Source: a virus
Length of the DNA: 43,494 nucleotides
IMG/VR virus record: IMGVR_UViG_3300005613_000128
Span: 1-43,494 of that record
Direction: 5' to 3' (one strand)
Both the position numbers and the translations under genes were made by a program. Numbering within the stretch: the first letter of the stretch is position 1; each line of letters starts with the position of its first letter. Of this stretch, positions 8,091-16,970 are shown piece by piece. The notes beneath the pieces were generated by a model. It ran no database searches, was not told the origin of the DNA, and was given only the letters and a program-made list of their open reading frames with translations.

Positions 8091-10541
8091 CTACTCCCAA
8101 GAATGTTCCCACTCCGGCTGTATTGTCCAACCATCTGTGGCGGGTTTGGCTTCCACTGTCCAATCTGCCGGTGATGGTGACGGTGAAGCCGAAGCACTCG
8201 GACTTACAGATGGGCTTTCGCTGGGGCTTTCTGATGCCGATGGGGACACACTAGCACTCTCTGACGGACTTTCTGATGGAGACTCCGATGGGGACTCTGA
8301 CGCTGACGGACTTACAGAAGCTGATTCAGAGGCAGATTCGGAGGGACTCTCACTAGGACTTTCCGATGGGGATTCAGAAGGACTTTCCGACGGGGACTCA
8401 CTGGCAGACGGTGATATTGAAGCACTCTCTGACGGAGACTCGCTCGGGGACTCTGATGGCGAAACGCTCGGACTTTCTGAAGCGCTCTCACTGGGACTCT
8501 CCGACGGAGACTCCGATGGGCTTTCACTTGGAGACTCCGATGGCGACTCGGACGGTGATTCGCTAGGGCTCTCGCTCGGAGACTCCGAGGCACTATCTGA
8601 CGGACTTTCACTCGGCGATTCCGAAGCACTAGGAGAAAGAGAAGCGCTCTCGCTTGGACTCTCCGAGGGTGATTCGCTGGCAGAGGGGGACACTGACTTA
8701 CTCTCTGATGAGCTTTCACTCGCGGATTCAGAAGGAGACTCACTCGGACTTTCTGACGGACTTTCACTCGGCGATTCCGAAGCACTCTCACTCGGTGACT
8801 CACTGTGGGAAGGGGACACCGATCTGCTCTCCGATGAAGACTCTGATGGGCTCTCCGATGGTGATTCTGATGGAGATTCAGAGGGGCTTTCACTCGCGCT
8901 AGGGCTTATAGAAGCGCTCTCACTCGGAGACTCCGAGGGACTTTCACTCGGACTTTCAGACGGTGATTCAGATGGAGACTCCGATGGACTCTCGCTTGGT
9001 GATTCAGAGGGACTCTCTGATGGCGACGCAGAGGCTGAAGGGGAAACACTCGGACTTTCAGACGGTGACTCCGACGGCGATTCCGACGGACTTTCACTAG
9101 GTGAGGCGCTGGCACTAGGCGAGATTGATGGACTTTCTGACGGACTTTCACTCGGAGATTCACTCGGTGACTCTGAGGGACTTTCAGAAGCGCTAGGACT
9201 GACACTCGGCGATTCTGATGGCGACTCAGACGGAGACTCCGAAGGACTCTCACTAGGTGACTCAGAGGGCGATTCAGAGGGCGATTCAGATGCGCTGGGG
9301 CTGACGCTCGGACTCTCTGACGGACTCTCACTAGGTGATTCTGATGGCGACTCAGACGGAGACTCTGACGCTGACGGACTTACCGATGGGGACTCAGATG
9401 GAGACTCCGAAGGACTCTCCGATGGGGACTCACTAGGCGATTCAGACGCACTCGGCGATACGCTGGCCGATTCAGAGGGAGACTCCGAAGGACTCTCCGA
9501 TGGGCTTTCAGAGGGGCTTTCACTGGCACTTGGACTTACTGACGGAGACTCCGAAGGAGACTCCGATGGAGATTCTGATGCGCTAGGACTAACCGATGGT
9601 GATTCGCTAGGTGATTCTGAGGGACTTTCACTCGGACTCTCACTTGGTGACTCAGAAGCAGACGGAGAAACACTCGGTGATTCAGACGGGGATTCGGACG
9701 GGCTTTCCGATGGAGACTCGGATGGCGACTCAGACGGTGATTCAGACGGTGACTCAGATGCTGATGGACTTACAGACGGGCTCTCAGAAGGACTCTCTGA
9801 TGGAGACTCTGAAGGTGATTCAGAAGGACTCTCACTAGCAGAGGGACTAACGCTCGGTGATTCACTTGGAGACTCCGATGGACTCTCTGACGGACTTTCA
9901 GAGGGTGATTCACTCGCTGACGGGCTTACTGAAGGAGACTCTGATGGCGACTCGCTCGGACTTTCTGAGGGTGATTCAGAGGGAGACTCTGACGGACTCT
10001 CAGATGGAGATTCTGAAGCACTAGGTGATACAGAGGGACTCTCCGACGGAGATTCTGATGGACTTTCAGATGGAGATTCTGAAGGTGATTCAGAAGCGCT
10101 CGGACTCACTGAAGGACTTTCTGACGGAGATTCTGATGGGGACTCGCTGGCGGACGGAGACACACTAGGCGATTCTGATGGGCTTTCGGAGGGACTCTCT
10201 GAAGGTGATTCACTAGGCGACTCGCTAGCTGACGGACTTACCGACGGACTTTCTGACGGACTATCGCTCGGAGACTCTGAAGGACTTTCAGAGGGTGATT
10301 CAGAAGCGCTAGGTGATACTGAAGGACTCTCACTCGGTGACTCTGACGGACTCTCAGAGGGTGATTCTGACGGAGACTCTGATGCACTCGGAGAAACTGA
10401 TGGACTCTCCGAAGGACTCTCACTCGGAGATTCGGATGGTGATTCACTTGCAGAAGGACTTGATACCTCCTGCTCCAAAAGGATTTTATCCCCATCTTCT
10501 TTTAGAATAAGATCGCCATCTTCTTTTGCCAAAAAGGCCAT
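8091..10541 (-). CDS. SPSES-repeat giant linker/fibre protein
   Basis: In this 816-residue protein, residues about 28-790 are almost pure [18 protein letters not shown] repeats, with rare Asn-free variants such as SVSPSHSE and SISPSASA. The N-terminus [18 protein letters not shown] is a short phage structural motif, and the C-terminus [19 protein letters not shown] is Trp-rich and folded-looking, so the repeat links two anchors. Serine and proline codons vary synonymously along the repeat. The start follows a strong GGGAGG. The opposite strand is also open but only as a mirror of this codon pattern. Likely an extended, possibly glycosylated stalk; the glycosyltransferases at 12469-17926 are candidate modifiers (inference). 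Confidence 0.85.
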   Translation of the reverse strand: MAFLAKEDGDLILKEDGDKILLEQEVSSPSASESPSESPSESPSESPSVSPSASESPSESPSESPSESPSESPSVSPSASESPSESPSESPSDSPSESPSVSPSASESPSESPSESPSESPSESPSVSPSASESPSESPSESPSVSPSASESPSESPSESPSESPSESPSVSPSASESPSESPSESPSESPSESPSESPSESPSVSPSASESPSESPSESPSESPSESPSVSPSASESPSESPSESPSESPSESPSVSPSASESPSESPSESPSESPSESPSESPSESPSVSPSASESPSESPSESPSESPSESPSVSPSASESPSESPSESPSVSPSASESPSESPSESPSESPSESASVSPSASESPSESPSESPSESPSESPSVSPSASESPSESPSESPSESPSESPSVSPSASESPSESPSESPSESPSESPSESPSESPSVSPSASESPSESPSESPSESPSESPSISPSASASPSESPSESPSESPSESPSVSPSASASPSESPSESPSESPSESPSESPSESPSESPSESPSESASISPSASESPSESPSESPSESPSESSSESRSVSPSHSESPSESASESPSESPSESPSESPSESASESSSESKSVSPSASESPSESPSESASLSPSASESPSESPSDSASESPSESPSESPSESPSESPSESPSESPSESPSESASESPSVSPSESPSESPSESASISPSASESPSESPSESPSESPSESPSESASESASVSPSASESPSESPSESPSESASVSPSASESPSESPSVSPSASASPSPSPADWTVEAKPATDGWTIQPEWEHSWE
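8165..10460. repeat. Low-complexity Ser-Pro-Glu-Ser coding repeat
   Basis: About 2.3 kb of imperfect 6-, 12- and 54-60-bp periodic sequence encodes SPSE, SPSV and SPSA units. The protein repeat is nearly perfect while the DNA mixes many serine and proline codons. A shorter copy of the same pattern is at 18697-19310, and a 0.2-kb copy is at 6850-7056. Confidence 0.85.
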
Positions 10542-10560
10542 TATTCCTCCCTAAAACACA

Positions 10561-10628
10561 AACAAGCGGGATAGCAATAACTCAATTCGGCTGGCCAGCC
10601 ATTTTGAACTATTACCATCCCGCTTGTT
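10561..10628 (-). other. Long intergenic RNA hairpin with palindromic loop
   Basis: In the minus-strand transcript 19 nt (10610-10628) pair fully with 19 nt (10561-10579): a 12-bp Watson-Crick block AACAAGCGGGAT, then seven more pairs, two of them G-U. On the plus strand those two positions are mismatches, so the pairing is specific to minus-strand RNA. The 30-nt loop holds the perfect palindrome GGCTGGCCAGCC (10589-10600). A T-rich stretch (TTGTTTGTGTTTTAG) follows, so partial termination is possible. It separates the zinc-ribbon gene from the SPSES gene. Confidence 0.75.
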
Positions 10629-10636
10629 CACAAGGG

Positions 10637-11113
10637 TTACTTGTCTTCTAACGCTCTTGACCTAACAATTGCCTCTCGGATTTCCACTTTCTTAGCATCC
10701 TTTTCTTCTTTGGTTAGTTTCCTCTTAATCGGTTTGCCTTCGGTATCTAGTTCTCCAGTATTAACCTCAAGAGTTTCTACTTCTTCCTCGCCCATAATCG
10801 TGTGGGTAGTTTTCTTCGCTGAGTCGGTTTCTTTGACCATCTTTGTTTTCTTTCTCTTTCTATCAGGGCATTGACCAAGGAAGCAAGCGGGACAAAACCC
10901 AACCTCTTTCCTATAAGAAATTGGGGTTTTCATAATCGGCTTTCCGTCCTTGTCGAAAGTTCCAGTCTCTACTGGTTCGCCTTCAATTTCGTATAAGGCG
11001 AATACCCTAGGAAAATGTTTCGCCATCAATTCGGCATTATCAGGGTCGAAATCCTGATGGTATCCACAAGATGGGCAAGTCCAAGTTTTGATTTTAATTA
11101 TTGTTTTAGGCAT
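10637..11113 (-). CDS. Zinc-ribbon protein
   Basis: The 158-residue product has two CxxC knuckles, CPSCGYH (about residues 13-19) and CPACFLGQC (about 74-82), probably one zinc ribbon split by a beta-rich insert. A highly charged Lys/Glu tail follows. It sits 2 nt after the LamG-like gene and before the long intergenic hairpin. Such proteins can bind nucleic acid or stabilise structural assemblies. No specific family is recognised. Confidence 0.75.
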   Translation of the reverse strand: MPKTIIKIKTWTCPSCGYHQDFDPDNAELMAKHFPRVFALYEIEGEPVETGTFDKDGKPIMKTPISYRKEVGFCPACFLGQCPDRKRKKTKMVKETDSAKKTTHTIMGEEEVETLEVNTGELDTEGKPIKRKLTKEEKDAKKVEIREAIVRSRALEDK

Positions 11114-11115
11114 GT

Positions 11116-11850
11116 TTACCGCTCGTATTCCACAAAAGCATTAGATAGGTATAAACTCCCAGTTCCAGATACATTTCTATGCCCCATTTTCAAATACCAA
11201 TCCGTGGCACTAGGTAGGTTAGTAGTATGGGTTGCTTCCAAGATATTATTACAATAAAACTTTATATCAGTTCCTTGAGTCCACACGGCGTGTAAATAAT
11301 TCATTTCCGCACTTGTGGATATGGTTACATCAGTATCTGTAGAAGTTTGACTTGAGCCATTACCATTTGTTGCATATAAGTCTTGACCATCTATAAAGAA
11401 ACCATAGTGGTTATCAGTAGTTCCAAAGGGGACACCACCGTCATCTTCAAGTCCCAAAAACGCATCTGTATTTGCGCTGGTTTTACGCCATAAATTAAAC
11501 CCACAGATTAGCGTTTTCCCACTGTCAGGTAAGGATGGTATGTGTTTTGAGGAACAAATGTATGTATCATCATCTTGGGCTGCACCCATATCTAACTGTG
11601 CATAAGGTAAGTAATAATCTATACTGGCCAAATTATCTTTAGTTTCAGTCCAGCCGTTTGAACTATTTGTAGGGAATATCAGTTTACCCTTATCAAAAAA
11701 CCCCTCACCACCAGCCCCAGCCAAGAGGTTAGCAACAGTTACTTTCTTTGTAGTGGGAGTTCCTGCAACATCATCCACCATAGGGAGGATGTCCGCATCG
11801 TCTGGGGTAGCACCGAGGGCTGTGAGTTCTGTAATTTTTTGGTCGCTAAT
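11116..11850 (-). CDS. LamG-like tail/fibre protein starting at an AUU codon
   Basis: The first in-frame ATG is at 11781, but the frame extends upstream and encodes SDQKITELTALGATPDDADI followed by LPMVDDVAGTPTTKKVTVAN. This N-terminal module is very common in phage structural proteins, where it normally begins MSDxKITELT. The codon in the methionine position is ATT (11848-11850), 8 nt after a perfect AAGGAGG and 4 nt after the upstream stop. I therefore place the start at AUU, giving 244 residues. The remainder is a LamG/concanavalin-like beta sandwich (GFNLWRKTSANTDAFLGLED, then FYCNNILEATHTT). It probably binds sugar or decorates a fibre. Confidence 0.75.
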   Translation of the reverse strand: MSDQKITELTALGATPDDADILPMVDDVAGTPTTKKVTVANLLAGAGGEGFFDKGKLIFPTNSSNGWTETKDNLASIDYYLPYAQLDMGAAQDDDTYICSSKHIPSLPDSGKTLICGFNLWRKTSANTDAFLGLEDDGGVPFGTTDNHYGFFIDGQDLYATNGNGSSQTSTDTDVTISTSAEMNYLHAVWTQGTDIKFYCNNILEATHTTNLPSATDWYLKMGHRNVSGTGSLYLSNAFVEYER

Positions 11851-11854
11851 TTTC

Positions 11855-12439
11855 CTATCCTCCTTTCAGAACATTTACTATCTTCTCTTTTGTTAACCCC
11901 GTCCCCTCAAGAAATAGTGGTTGCCAACCATACCTTTCGAAAACTCTTACTCTTTCGTTTTTCCATCCCTCTAAACCGCCTTTTGCAAACTGCTGTTTAT
12001 GTCTGTTCCAATAGACTTCTACCGCCTTTTTCTCATTAGTGTTGATAAAGTCAGGGTTTTTCCTTCCAATGAAAAATCCCCCGTTTCCTACAAATTTATA
12101 TGGCAATCTATACTCGTCAATTACTCTTTTAACCCGCGTTTCTAGCCCAGACATTGGTCTCTTCTTAAGACACGCCCTAATTTGTTCCTTCGTTGGTATC
12201 CTTCCTTTCTTAAAAGCGGTTCTAGGAACAAAACCAGTTGGGACACCCGTCTTTGCTTTACTAATATTCGCTCTATGCTGTGGGGATTTCTTGACACCAA
12301 GAGAGGACAAACTCATCTTCCGTCTTGTTTCGGCGGAGTGCTTAGTTCCAAGACGACGTTTATTTCCCATTAGGGACATACTTATTTTATCCCTTGTTTC
12401 TTTGGAGAGTGTCCACCCTCCTCGTTTTTGGTCTGCCAT
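11855..12439 (-). CDS. NUMOD3 homing-type endonuclease
   Basis: This 194-residue protein has three NUMOD3-like helical DNA-binding repeats at the N-terminus (SKETRDKISMSLMG, SAETRRKMSLSSLG, SPQHRANISKAKTG). A compact nuclease domain resembling Vsr/DUF559 follows (PYKFVGNGGFFIGRKNPDF, EVYWNRHKQQF, FERYGWQPLFLEG), where the Asp of NPDF and the Glu of AVEVYW are likely catalytic. It is a free-standing mobile endonuclease inserted between the sugar cassette and the tail genes. An extended -10 box lies 10 nt before the ATG, so it may be expressed independently. Confidence 0.8.
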   Translation of the reverse strand: MADQKRGGWTLSKETRDKISMSLMGNKRRLGTKHSAETRRKMSLSSLGVKKSPQHRANISKAKTGVPTGFVPRTAFKKGRIPTKEQIRACLKKRPMSGLETRVKRVIDEYRLPYKFVGNGGFFIGRKNPDFINTNEKKAVEVYWNRHKQQFAKGGLEGWKNERVRVFERYGWQPLFLEGTGLTKEKIVNVLKGG

Positions 12440-12449
12440 AGTTACCTAG

Positions 12450-12458
12450 ATTATATCA
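12450..12458 (-). promoter_or_regulatory. Extended -10 box before the NUMOD3 endonuclease
   Basis: TGATATAAT on the minus strand ends 10 nt before the ATG at 12439. The context TATAATC matches the boxes at 8082 and 18664. A -35 hexamer is not obvious. Confidence 0.5.
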
Positions 12459-12468
12459 TAATCAATCA

Positions 12469-14181
12469 TTAAAAGAAATCCTTAAACCTTCCCCAACTCG
12501 GAATATCCTTTGTTTCTTGCCAACCTTTAGCAAACCTCTTATTACGGTAATCTTCTGGCCTCCACTTACTTCTAGTTACCGCGCCGCCTCTGCGAATATC
12601 AACATTCGGATGTTCTGACTCCCACCGATCGGATTTGAGATTGGCAAATTCCTTTATCCGCCCGTGCGTTCCCGGCTCAAATCCCAACCTGCGAATAAAC
12701 CGATTAAACTTCTTCTCGTCCAACTCCTTAGCCATTTTCTCTACCATTTCCACCCGCTTGCGGTAATGGTCAAGCAATAAATCTCGATAGGCACACAAAC
12801 CCGACGCTTGACGGCAATCATCTGTTCTGACTGCAAACCCATCGTTTTCACGAACCCGCCAAACATTAGTATTGTAGTAAAACCTGTCCCTTTTCGGTGG
12901 CACAAAGTCAAAGTGCGACGGATGATACAAAACATCGTGTTCAGCAAAAAAGATAATATCTGTATCCGCCACCTCGATCCCCGCTAGAATCTGTCTAAAC
13001 ATTGCCAAATAACCCCGCTTCAGTGGTAAATGAACATTCTTACCAAAATGCGGCATCGGCTTCAGAGAGGCACTAAAGATAGGCAGTTTCATCTTCAATA
13101 GGTTCTTTTGGCAACGACGGGCAATCCGAAGGGGTAGTTGGTTATCAGTGTAGTAAACAATCCCCTTAGTCAACTCCTTTTTCTTTTTCTTTGGCGGCCA
13201 ATTCTCCTTTTCCCGCTCCTTTTGCTTCTGCAAATCTTCTTCTGTCCAAAACGGTATCTTTGTCTTTCCATCCCCCCCCTTTCTAAACCCAGAAACTGGC
13301 CAGAAATGCTCTAGCAACCACGAAAATGGTTTTACTTGGGTTTCCAACCGATTATTAAAGATTATCTCTCTCGACAGCTTCCGTGTTTTCTTAGTATGCT
13401 TTCCCCGTAGTTTGTAGGGAAATGAAAAATCCCCGCCCTGCGTTCGGAATAGGTGCGCGTACCAAGTGTTTTTATTACACATCAACTTTCCACCCGAAAG
13501 CCACGTCTTGCAAGCTACCTCTACCCCTTGTTGCCCCCACGTTCCCCACGTCTCATCACAAAGATTTAACTCAAAGTACTTATCACGAGTAGCCATAAAG
13601 CAGGAACCTTGGATAGACAGTGTTTCGTTGGGATTTACCTTAGACTCCGGCCGCTTCTTAAAATCACCAAAGTATTGAAATTTCAGTGTGTTATCAAAAC
13701 AGAAAGACATACTGTTAGGACTTGACCGGGGCTTCCAGATTATATCTCTCTTAACCTTGTTGCCACAGTGGGGACATTTCTTTGGTGTCGGGCGCTGATA
13801 CGTTCTCCAATTACAGAAGGTGCAAATCCAATCAAAAGCGTGCAGATTCCTCATCAAAGGAACCATCGTCCAATCATCCTTCATCTCCTCCATCATCTTG
13901 ACATCAAACCCCTCACCAACTGCGCAATGAGCGTCAATCTTTAGCACATATTCGGCCTGAGAGATTCTGGCACCGATGTTGGTGGCCTCTCGATGACCGA
14001 CCGACTCCGGCAGGTATACGACCGTAACCTTCTCGTGTACGGGAATGGGTGGATCCGCCCACTTGCCGTCCAACACGACAATAATCTCGGTTTTATCACC
14101 CTCTATATTCTCCAAGATATTTTCAACTGTCTTAGCGAGGAACATTTCATTCCGCGCCGGAATGATAATACTTAAATCCAT
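12469..14181 (-). CDS. Two-domain glycosyltransferase (GT2 plus second GT-like domain)
   Basis: The 570-residue protein is read from the ATG at 14181, which follows GAGGTG. Residues about 1-300 are a GT-A fold GT2 transferase (LSIIIPARNE, EIIVVLDGKW, VLKIDAHC as the DxH/DxD equivalent). A CxxC...CxxC zinc knuckle (CTFC, CPHC) is inserted near 120-142. A Lys-rich linker leads to a second domain (about 335-570) resembling the neighbour at 14184-14921: both have a (E)(H/D)DVLY motif, a following HF box and a HPxxD plus WG ending. It probably adds sugars to phage DNA, tail protein or host glycan. Substrate is unknown. Confidence 0.82.
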   Translation of the reverse strand: MDLSIIIPARNEMFLAKTVENILENIEGDKTEIIVVLDGKWADPPIPVHEKVTVVYLPESVGHREATNIGARISQAEYVLKIDAHCAVGEGFDVKMMEEMKDDWTMVPLMRNLHAFDWICTFCNWRTYQRPTPKKCPHCGNKVKRDIIWKPRSSPNSMSFCFDNTLKFQYFGDFKKRPESKVNPNETLSIQGSCFMATRDKYFELNLCDETWGTWGQQGVEVACKTWLSGGKLMCNKNTWYAHLFRTQGGDFSFPYKLRGKHTKKTRKLSREIIFNNRLETQVKPFSWLLEHFWPVSGFRKGGDGKTKIPFWTEEDLQKQKEREKENWPPKKKKKELTKGIVYYTDNQLPLRIARRCQKNLLKMKLPIFSASLKPMPHFGKNVHLPLKRGYLAMFRQILAGIEVADTDIIFFAEHDVLYHPSHFDFVPPKRDRFYYNTNVWRVRENDGFAVRTDDCRQASGLCAYRDLLLDHYRKRVEMVEKMAKELDEKKFNRFIRRLGFEPGTHGRIKEFANLKSDRWESEHPNVDIRRGGAVTRSKWRPEDYRNKRFAKGWQETKDIPSWGRFKDFF

Positions 14182-14183
14182 AA

Positions 14184-14921
14184 TCACCTCGGTTTATACA
14201 TCTCCACAATACGCGACGCCTTCCCCCAATACGGTAATTCCTCCAATCTCGGAAACCCCCGTGCTTTCTTTTTACCTAAGTGGCCGTAACCAACAGCATC
14301 TGGGTGGGAAAAGACAATGTTAGGTACTTTCGAGTGGAAAATCTCACTATCCCAAACCTTCAGCTTTAATGCCGCCTCGTGCCTTCCCGGTTCCCCCCAC
14401 GATATTTTACCAACCATTTCGTTATCGGGGTACTTCTCCAGTCGTTCCTCAATCGCCTCTATAAACGCTTCCCGATCAGCTATCAAACTGTTGATAACCT
14501 TCCGATTTTTATAGGAAAAGACCGGAGGATCCGACCAAGTAAAAATAGACCATTTGTGGACATTGTATGCAAAAGGCGTTTTCACTGGCCGATAGGTAAA
14601 ATGCTCTCCCGAATACAAAACATCATCTTCAGCAAGGGCAATATATTTGGTTTCGGCCGCCTTAGCGCCCCTTAGCGCCTGTTTGTAAATGTTAATATGC
14701 GATCGGCCAATGTCACCGACGCAAATGTTCTCTCCAAACTCCATCGGCTTCTGTGAAACACTGATTAACTCAATTTGAATCCCAGCTTTAGCATTGAAAG
14801 GGTCAACCGACGCAAGCGCCATAGCATCTATCAACTGATCCCTTGTCTTTTCGGCAAACTCCTCGTTAATAAAATTCGCCGTATAGTAGATAACCGTTAG
14901 GTCGCTAATTCCCGTGTTCAT
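14184..14921 (-). CDS. Glycosyltransferase-like protein (single domain)
   Basis: The 245-residue protein matches the second domain of the 12469-14181 product: LTVIYYTANFINEEF, ALAEDDVLYSGEHFTYRP, then FSHPDAVGYGHLGKKK and ELPYWGKAS. The EDDVLY motif is a plausible metal/nucleotide-sugar site. It ends 2 nt before the ATG of the two-domain enzyme, so the pair are co-translated. Either the fusion arose by joining a GT2 gene to a copy of this gene, or the reverse. Assigned from the shared motif and context, not a named family. Confidence 0.7.
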   Translation of the reverse strand: MNTGISDLTVIYYTANFINEEFAEKTRDQLIDAMALASVDPFNAKAGIQIELISVSQKPMEFGENICVGDIGRSHINIYKQALRGAKAAETKYIALAEDDVLYSGEHFTYRPVKTPFAYNVHKWSIFTWSDPPVFSYKNRKVINSLIADREAFIEAIEERLEKYPDNEMVGKISWGEPGRHEAALKLKVWDSEIFHSKVPNIVFSHPDAVGYGHLGKKKARGFPRLEELPYWGKASRIVEMYKPR

Positions 14922-14927
14922 AATTTT

Positions 14928-15566
14928 CTATCCTTCCTTTACCCAAAACCACGACCTTGAAAAGTCCCGTACCTCACCTTCTTCGGGATACCTACTGCCA
15001 AGCACGAACCACGGCCTTATCTTGTAAGCAATAGTGTAACCCATTACGGCCTCAACAACGTGCATCTGAAGATCGGCGCGCAAAAACCGTCGAAAGTCGT
15101 GTCCACTCACAATCCCGCCGGGGCGAACCATCTTACTCCACGCGTAAATATCACTCGCGGCGTGGGAAAATTCGTGGTTGCCATCAATATAGACAAAATC
15201 TAGTGACCCCGGCTCAAACTCCTTGACCGCTTCCAGACTCAACTTCCTAATAATCCTCACATCGTAAGGAGCCAACCGCTTCTTCGTAGCTTCATAACCA
15301 TCATCAAACTTTCTCTGTTCCGCTGGGTATACATACTCATCGTGTTTTTTCCAAGGATCAACGCAATACAGTCGCAAATCAGGAATACGCCGACAAAGCG
15401 ATTTAGCGTATCTTCCCCTTGCTGTTCCAATCTCCACACCAACCTTAAAACCCAACTCGTTAAATAAAGAAGCCAAATTCATTCGGTCTTTATCTGGTAT
15501 CTCAATCGGCATCTTCCCGGAAAAAGTCAGACCGTATTTCTTTTTAATGTACCTAAGCGTGTTCAT
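14928..15566 (-). CDS. Class I SAM-dependent methyltransferase, paralogue A
   Basis: The 212-residue protein has motif I VGVEIGTARGRYAKSL (about residues 38-53), the acidic ribose-binding strand LYCVDPW, motif IV LDFVYIDGNHEF and GGIVSGHDF, the Methyltransf_24 pattern often found beside glycosyltransferases. It overlaps the start of its upstream paralogue's end by 14 nt (15553-15566) and shares its layout. A sugar O-methyltransferase is likely, judging by the flanking glycosyltransferases; the acceptor is not known. Confidence 0.82.
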   Translation of the reverse strand: MNTLRYIKKKYGLTFSGKMPIEIPDKDRMNLASLFNELGFKVGVEIGTARGRYAKSLCRRIPDLRLYCVDPWKKHDEYVYPAEQRKFDDGYEATKKRLAPYDVRIIRKLSLEAVKEFEPGSLDFVYIDGNHEFSHAASDIYAWSKMVRPGGIVSGHDFRRFLRADLQMHVVEAVMGYTIAYKIRPWFVLGSRYPEEGEVRDFSRSWFWVKEG

Positions 15567-16146
15567 CTCTCTTAACGAACCACCAACAAGGTTGCCGGTC
15601 GTCCTTAAAGTTCTCTTGATTGCGTTGTATAAGGTTCAACTCAATTCTGTGTATTTGAGTGTAAATGTTGACCGCCTCGACTATTCCAGAGTTGGTAAAA
15701 TGGCAATAATCGTGTCCCGACACTATCCCCCTGTTTCTCACCTTGCGACTCCAGATGACAACATCGGTAATAACGTGGTCGAAGGTATGCGCCCCATCAA
15801 TGAAAACAAAGTCCAGAGACTTATCGGGAATCTCCAACGACCCCTCAATACTGGTCATCTTCATTAGTTCTGCATTGTAGCCGCTTAGTTTCTCTTTGGC
15901 CTGTTCGTAAGCATTCTTTTGATAATCCTTCCCTCGCCAGCACTTCTCGTACGGCTCCCAAGGATCAATGCAATACAGCTCCAGATTGGGGATAGTCTCA
16001 CAGAGAATCTTCGAGTACCTACCATCGGCAACGCCGACCTCGGCACCCTTTTTGAATCCCCGCGCCTTGAAATACTCAGCAAGATCAATCCTGCTTTTCA
16101 TTTTGTGGGGAAAATCCCTAATCTCTTTTGGGCTTCTATTATCCAT
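15553..16146 (-). CDS. Class I SAM-dependent methyltransferase, paralogue B
   Basis: The 197-residue protein is read from the ATG at 16146, which overlaps the upstream stop as TGATG. Motif I GAEVGVADGRYSKIL, LYCIDPWEPYEKCW, LDFVFIDGAHTFDHV and GIVSGHDY match paralogue A almost position for position, so the two arose by tandem duplication. The sequences have diverged strongly, which suggests different acceptors. Probably a glycan methyltransferase of the sugar cassette. Confidence 0.82.
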   Translation of the reverse strand: MDNRSPKEIRDFPHKMKSRIDLAEYFKARGFKKGAEVGVADGRYSKILCETIPNLELYCIDPWEPYEKCWRGKDYQKNAYEQAKEKLSGYNAELMKMTSIEGSLEIPDKSLDFVFIDGAHTFDHVITDVVIWSRKVRNRGIVSGHDYCHFTNSGIVEAVNIYTQIHRIELNLIQRNQENFKDDRQPCWWFVKRDEHA

Positions 16147-16970
16147 CAAACTAGCCTCACAACCGCTCGCTTACGTCCAAGCGCCATTAACACATTAAGA
16201 CGGCTCCTGCCATCAAGAAGCTGGCCGGACGGCTTAATCAGTAGCGGCTCCCTTAACCCATTTTTCTCAATATCGGCCATCAATTTCTTATCCACCCTGT
16301 CCGAGACCAGCCCCCCGACCCTCTCGTTTATACTGTATAGGTACTTCAGTTCCACCTTACCAAGCCCGCTCTTAAACAGCATACTCCACAAAGGCCGCGG
16401 GCTGGGATCGCCCTCCTGTGACACATCATCAATCCCCCCTACTTCCTCCCAACCCCTAAAGTAGTGACGAACATCCGCAAGCGCCCCACTAGCCATCCAG
16501 TGCTTATCCTTTTTATCGTGCCGCGAAACTACCAAACAGTAGCGGGTTTTGTACTGAAGCCGATCCAGAAAGGCCAGCCACTCGTCTATACGGAGGTAGT
16601 AGTGAGTGTTTGATAGTAGGGTAACATCAGCTACCGGCAGGGCATCGAAATCAAAATCTCTTCCAACGGCACGATTCAAAATTTTGTAATCCAGCCTAAG
16701 ACTATCCCTATATTTTCTGGCATAGCTACAATTAACTAAACTTTTCTCAACACCAATAACATCCCGGAAACCACGCCTTTTAGCCTCTGCCAGAAACACC
16801 CCAGCGTTACAGCCAATCTCAACAAAGGTTGAACAATCCCTCGGTAAGATCGGTAAAATGAAATTATCCCACTTTCCCTTGTTGTAGAACCGGCTGTGTT
16901 TCCGTTCAGGTTTTAGACCTAACTCAACACCATCTATTTCAATGTTTTGGTTTTCAGTAAACGGCTTCAT
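16146..16970 (-). CDS. Methyltransferase fused to ParB-like domain
   Basis: In this 274-residue protein, residues about 20-200 form a class I methyltransferase with motif I FVEIGCNAGVFLAEAKRRG and a VIGVEKS acidic strand. Residues about 225-274 form a ParB/sulfiredoxin-like module: LMADIEKNGLREPLLIKPSG then LLDGRSRLNVLMALG, the typical GxxxPxxI...DGxxRL pattern. ParB-fold domains bind CTP or act as nucleases or kinases. The stop overlaps the start of paralogue B, and its ATG overlaps the stop of the upstream GT2 gene as ATGA. Function of the fusion is unknown. Confidence 0.78.
   Translation of the reverse strand: MKPFTENQNIEIDGVELGLKPERKHSRFYNKGKWDNFILPILPRDCSTFVEIGCNAGVFLAEAKRRGFRDVIGVEKSLVNCSYARKYRDSLRLDYKILNRAVGRDFDFDALPVADVTLLSNTHYYLRIDEWLAFLDRLQYKTRYCLVVSRHDKKDKHWMASGALADVRHYFRGWEEVGGIDDVSQEGDPSPRPLWSMLFKSGLGKVELKYLYSINERVGGLVSDRVDKKLMADIEKNGLREPLLIKPSGQLLDGRSRLNVLMALGRKRAVVRLV

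Noticed and set aside
8165-10460. CRISPR array
   Set aside because: Repeats are short, imperfect and in phase with codons, with no unique spacers.
8137-10554. Long plus-strand reading frame of 805 codons (Gly-Asp-Ser-Leu repeats)
   Set aside because: It is the mirror of the SPSES gene. The minus frame has a good ribosome site and folded ends; the plus frame has none, and all neighbours read left.
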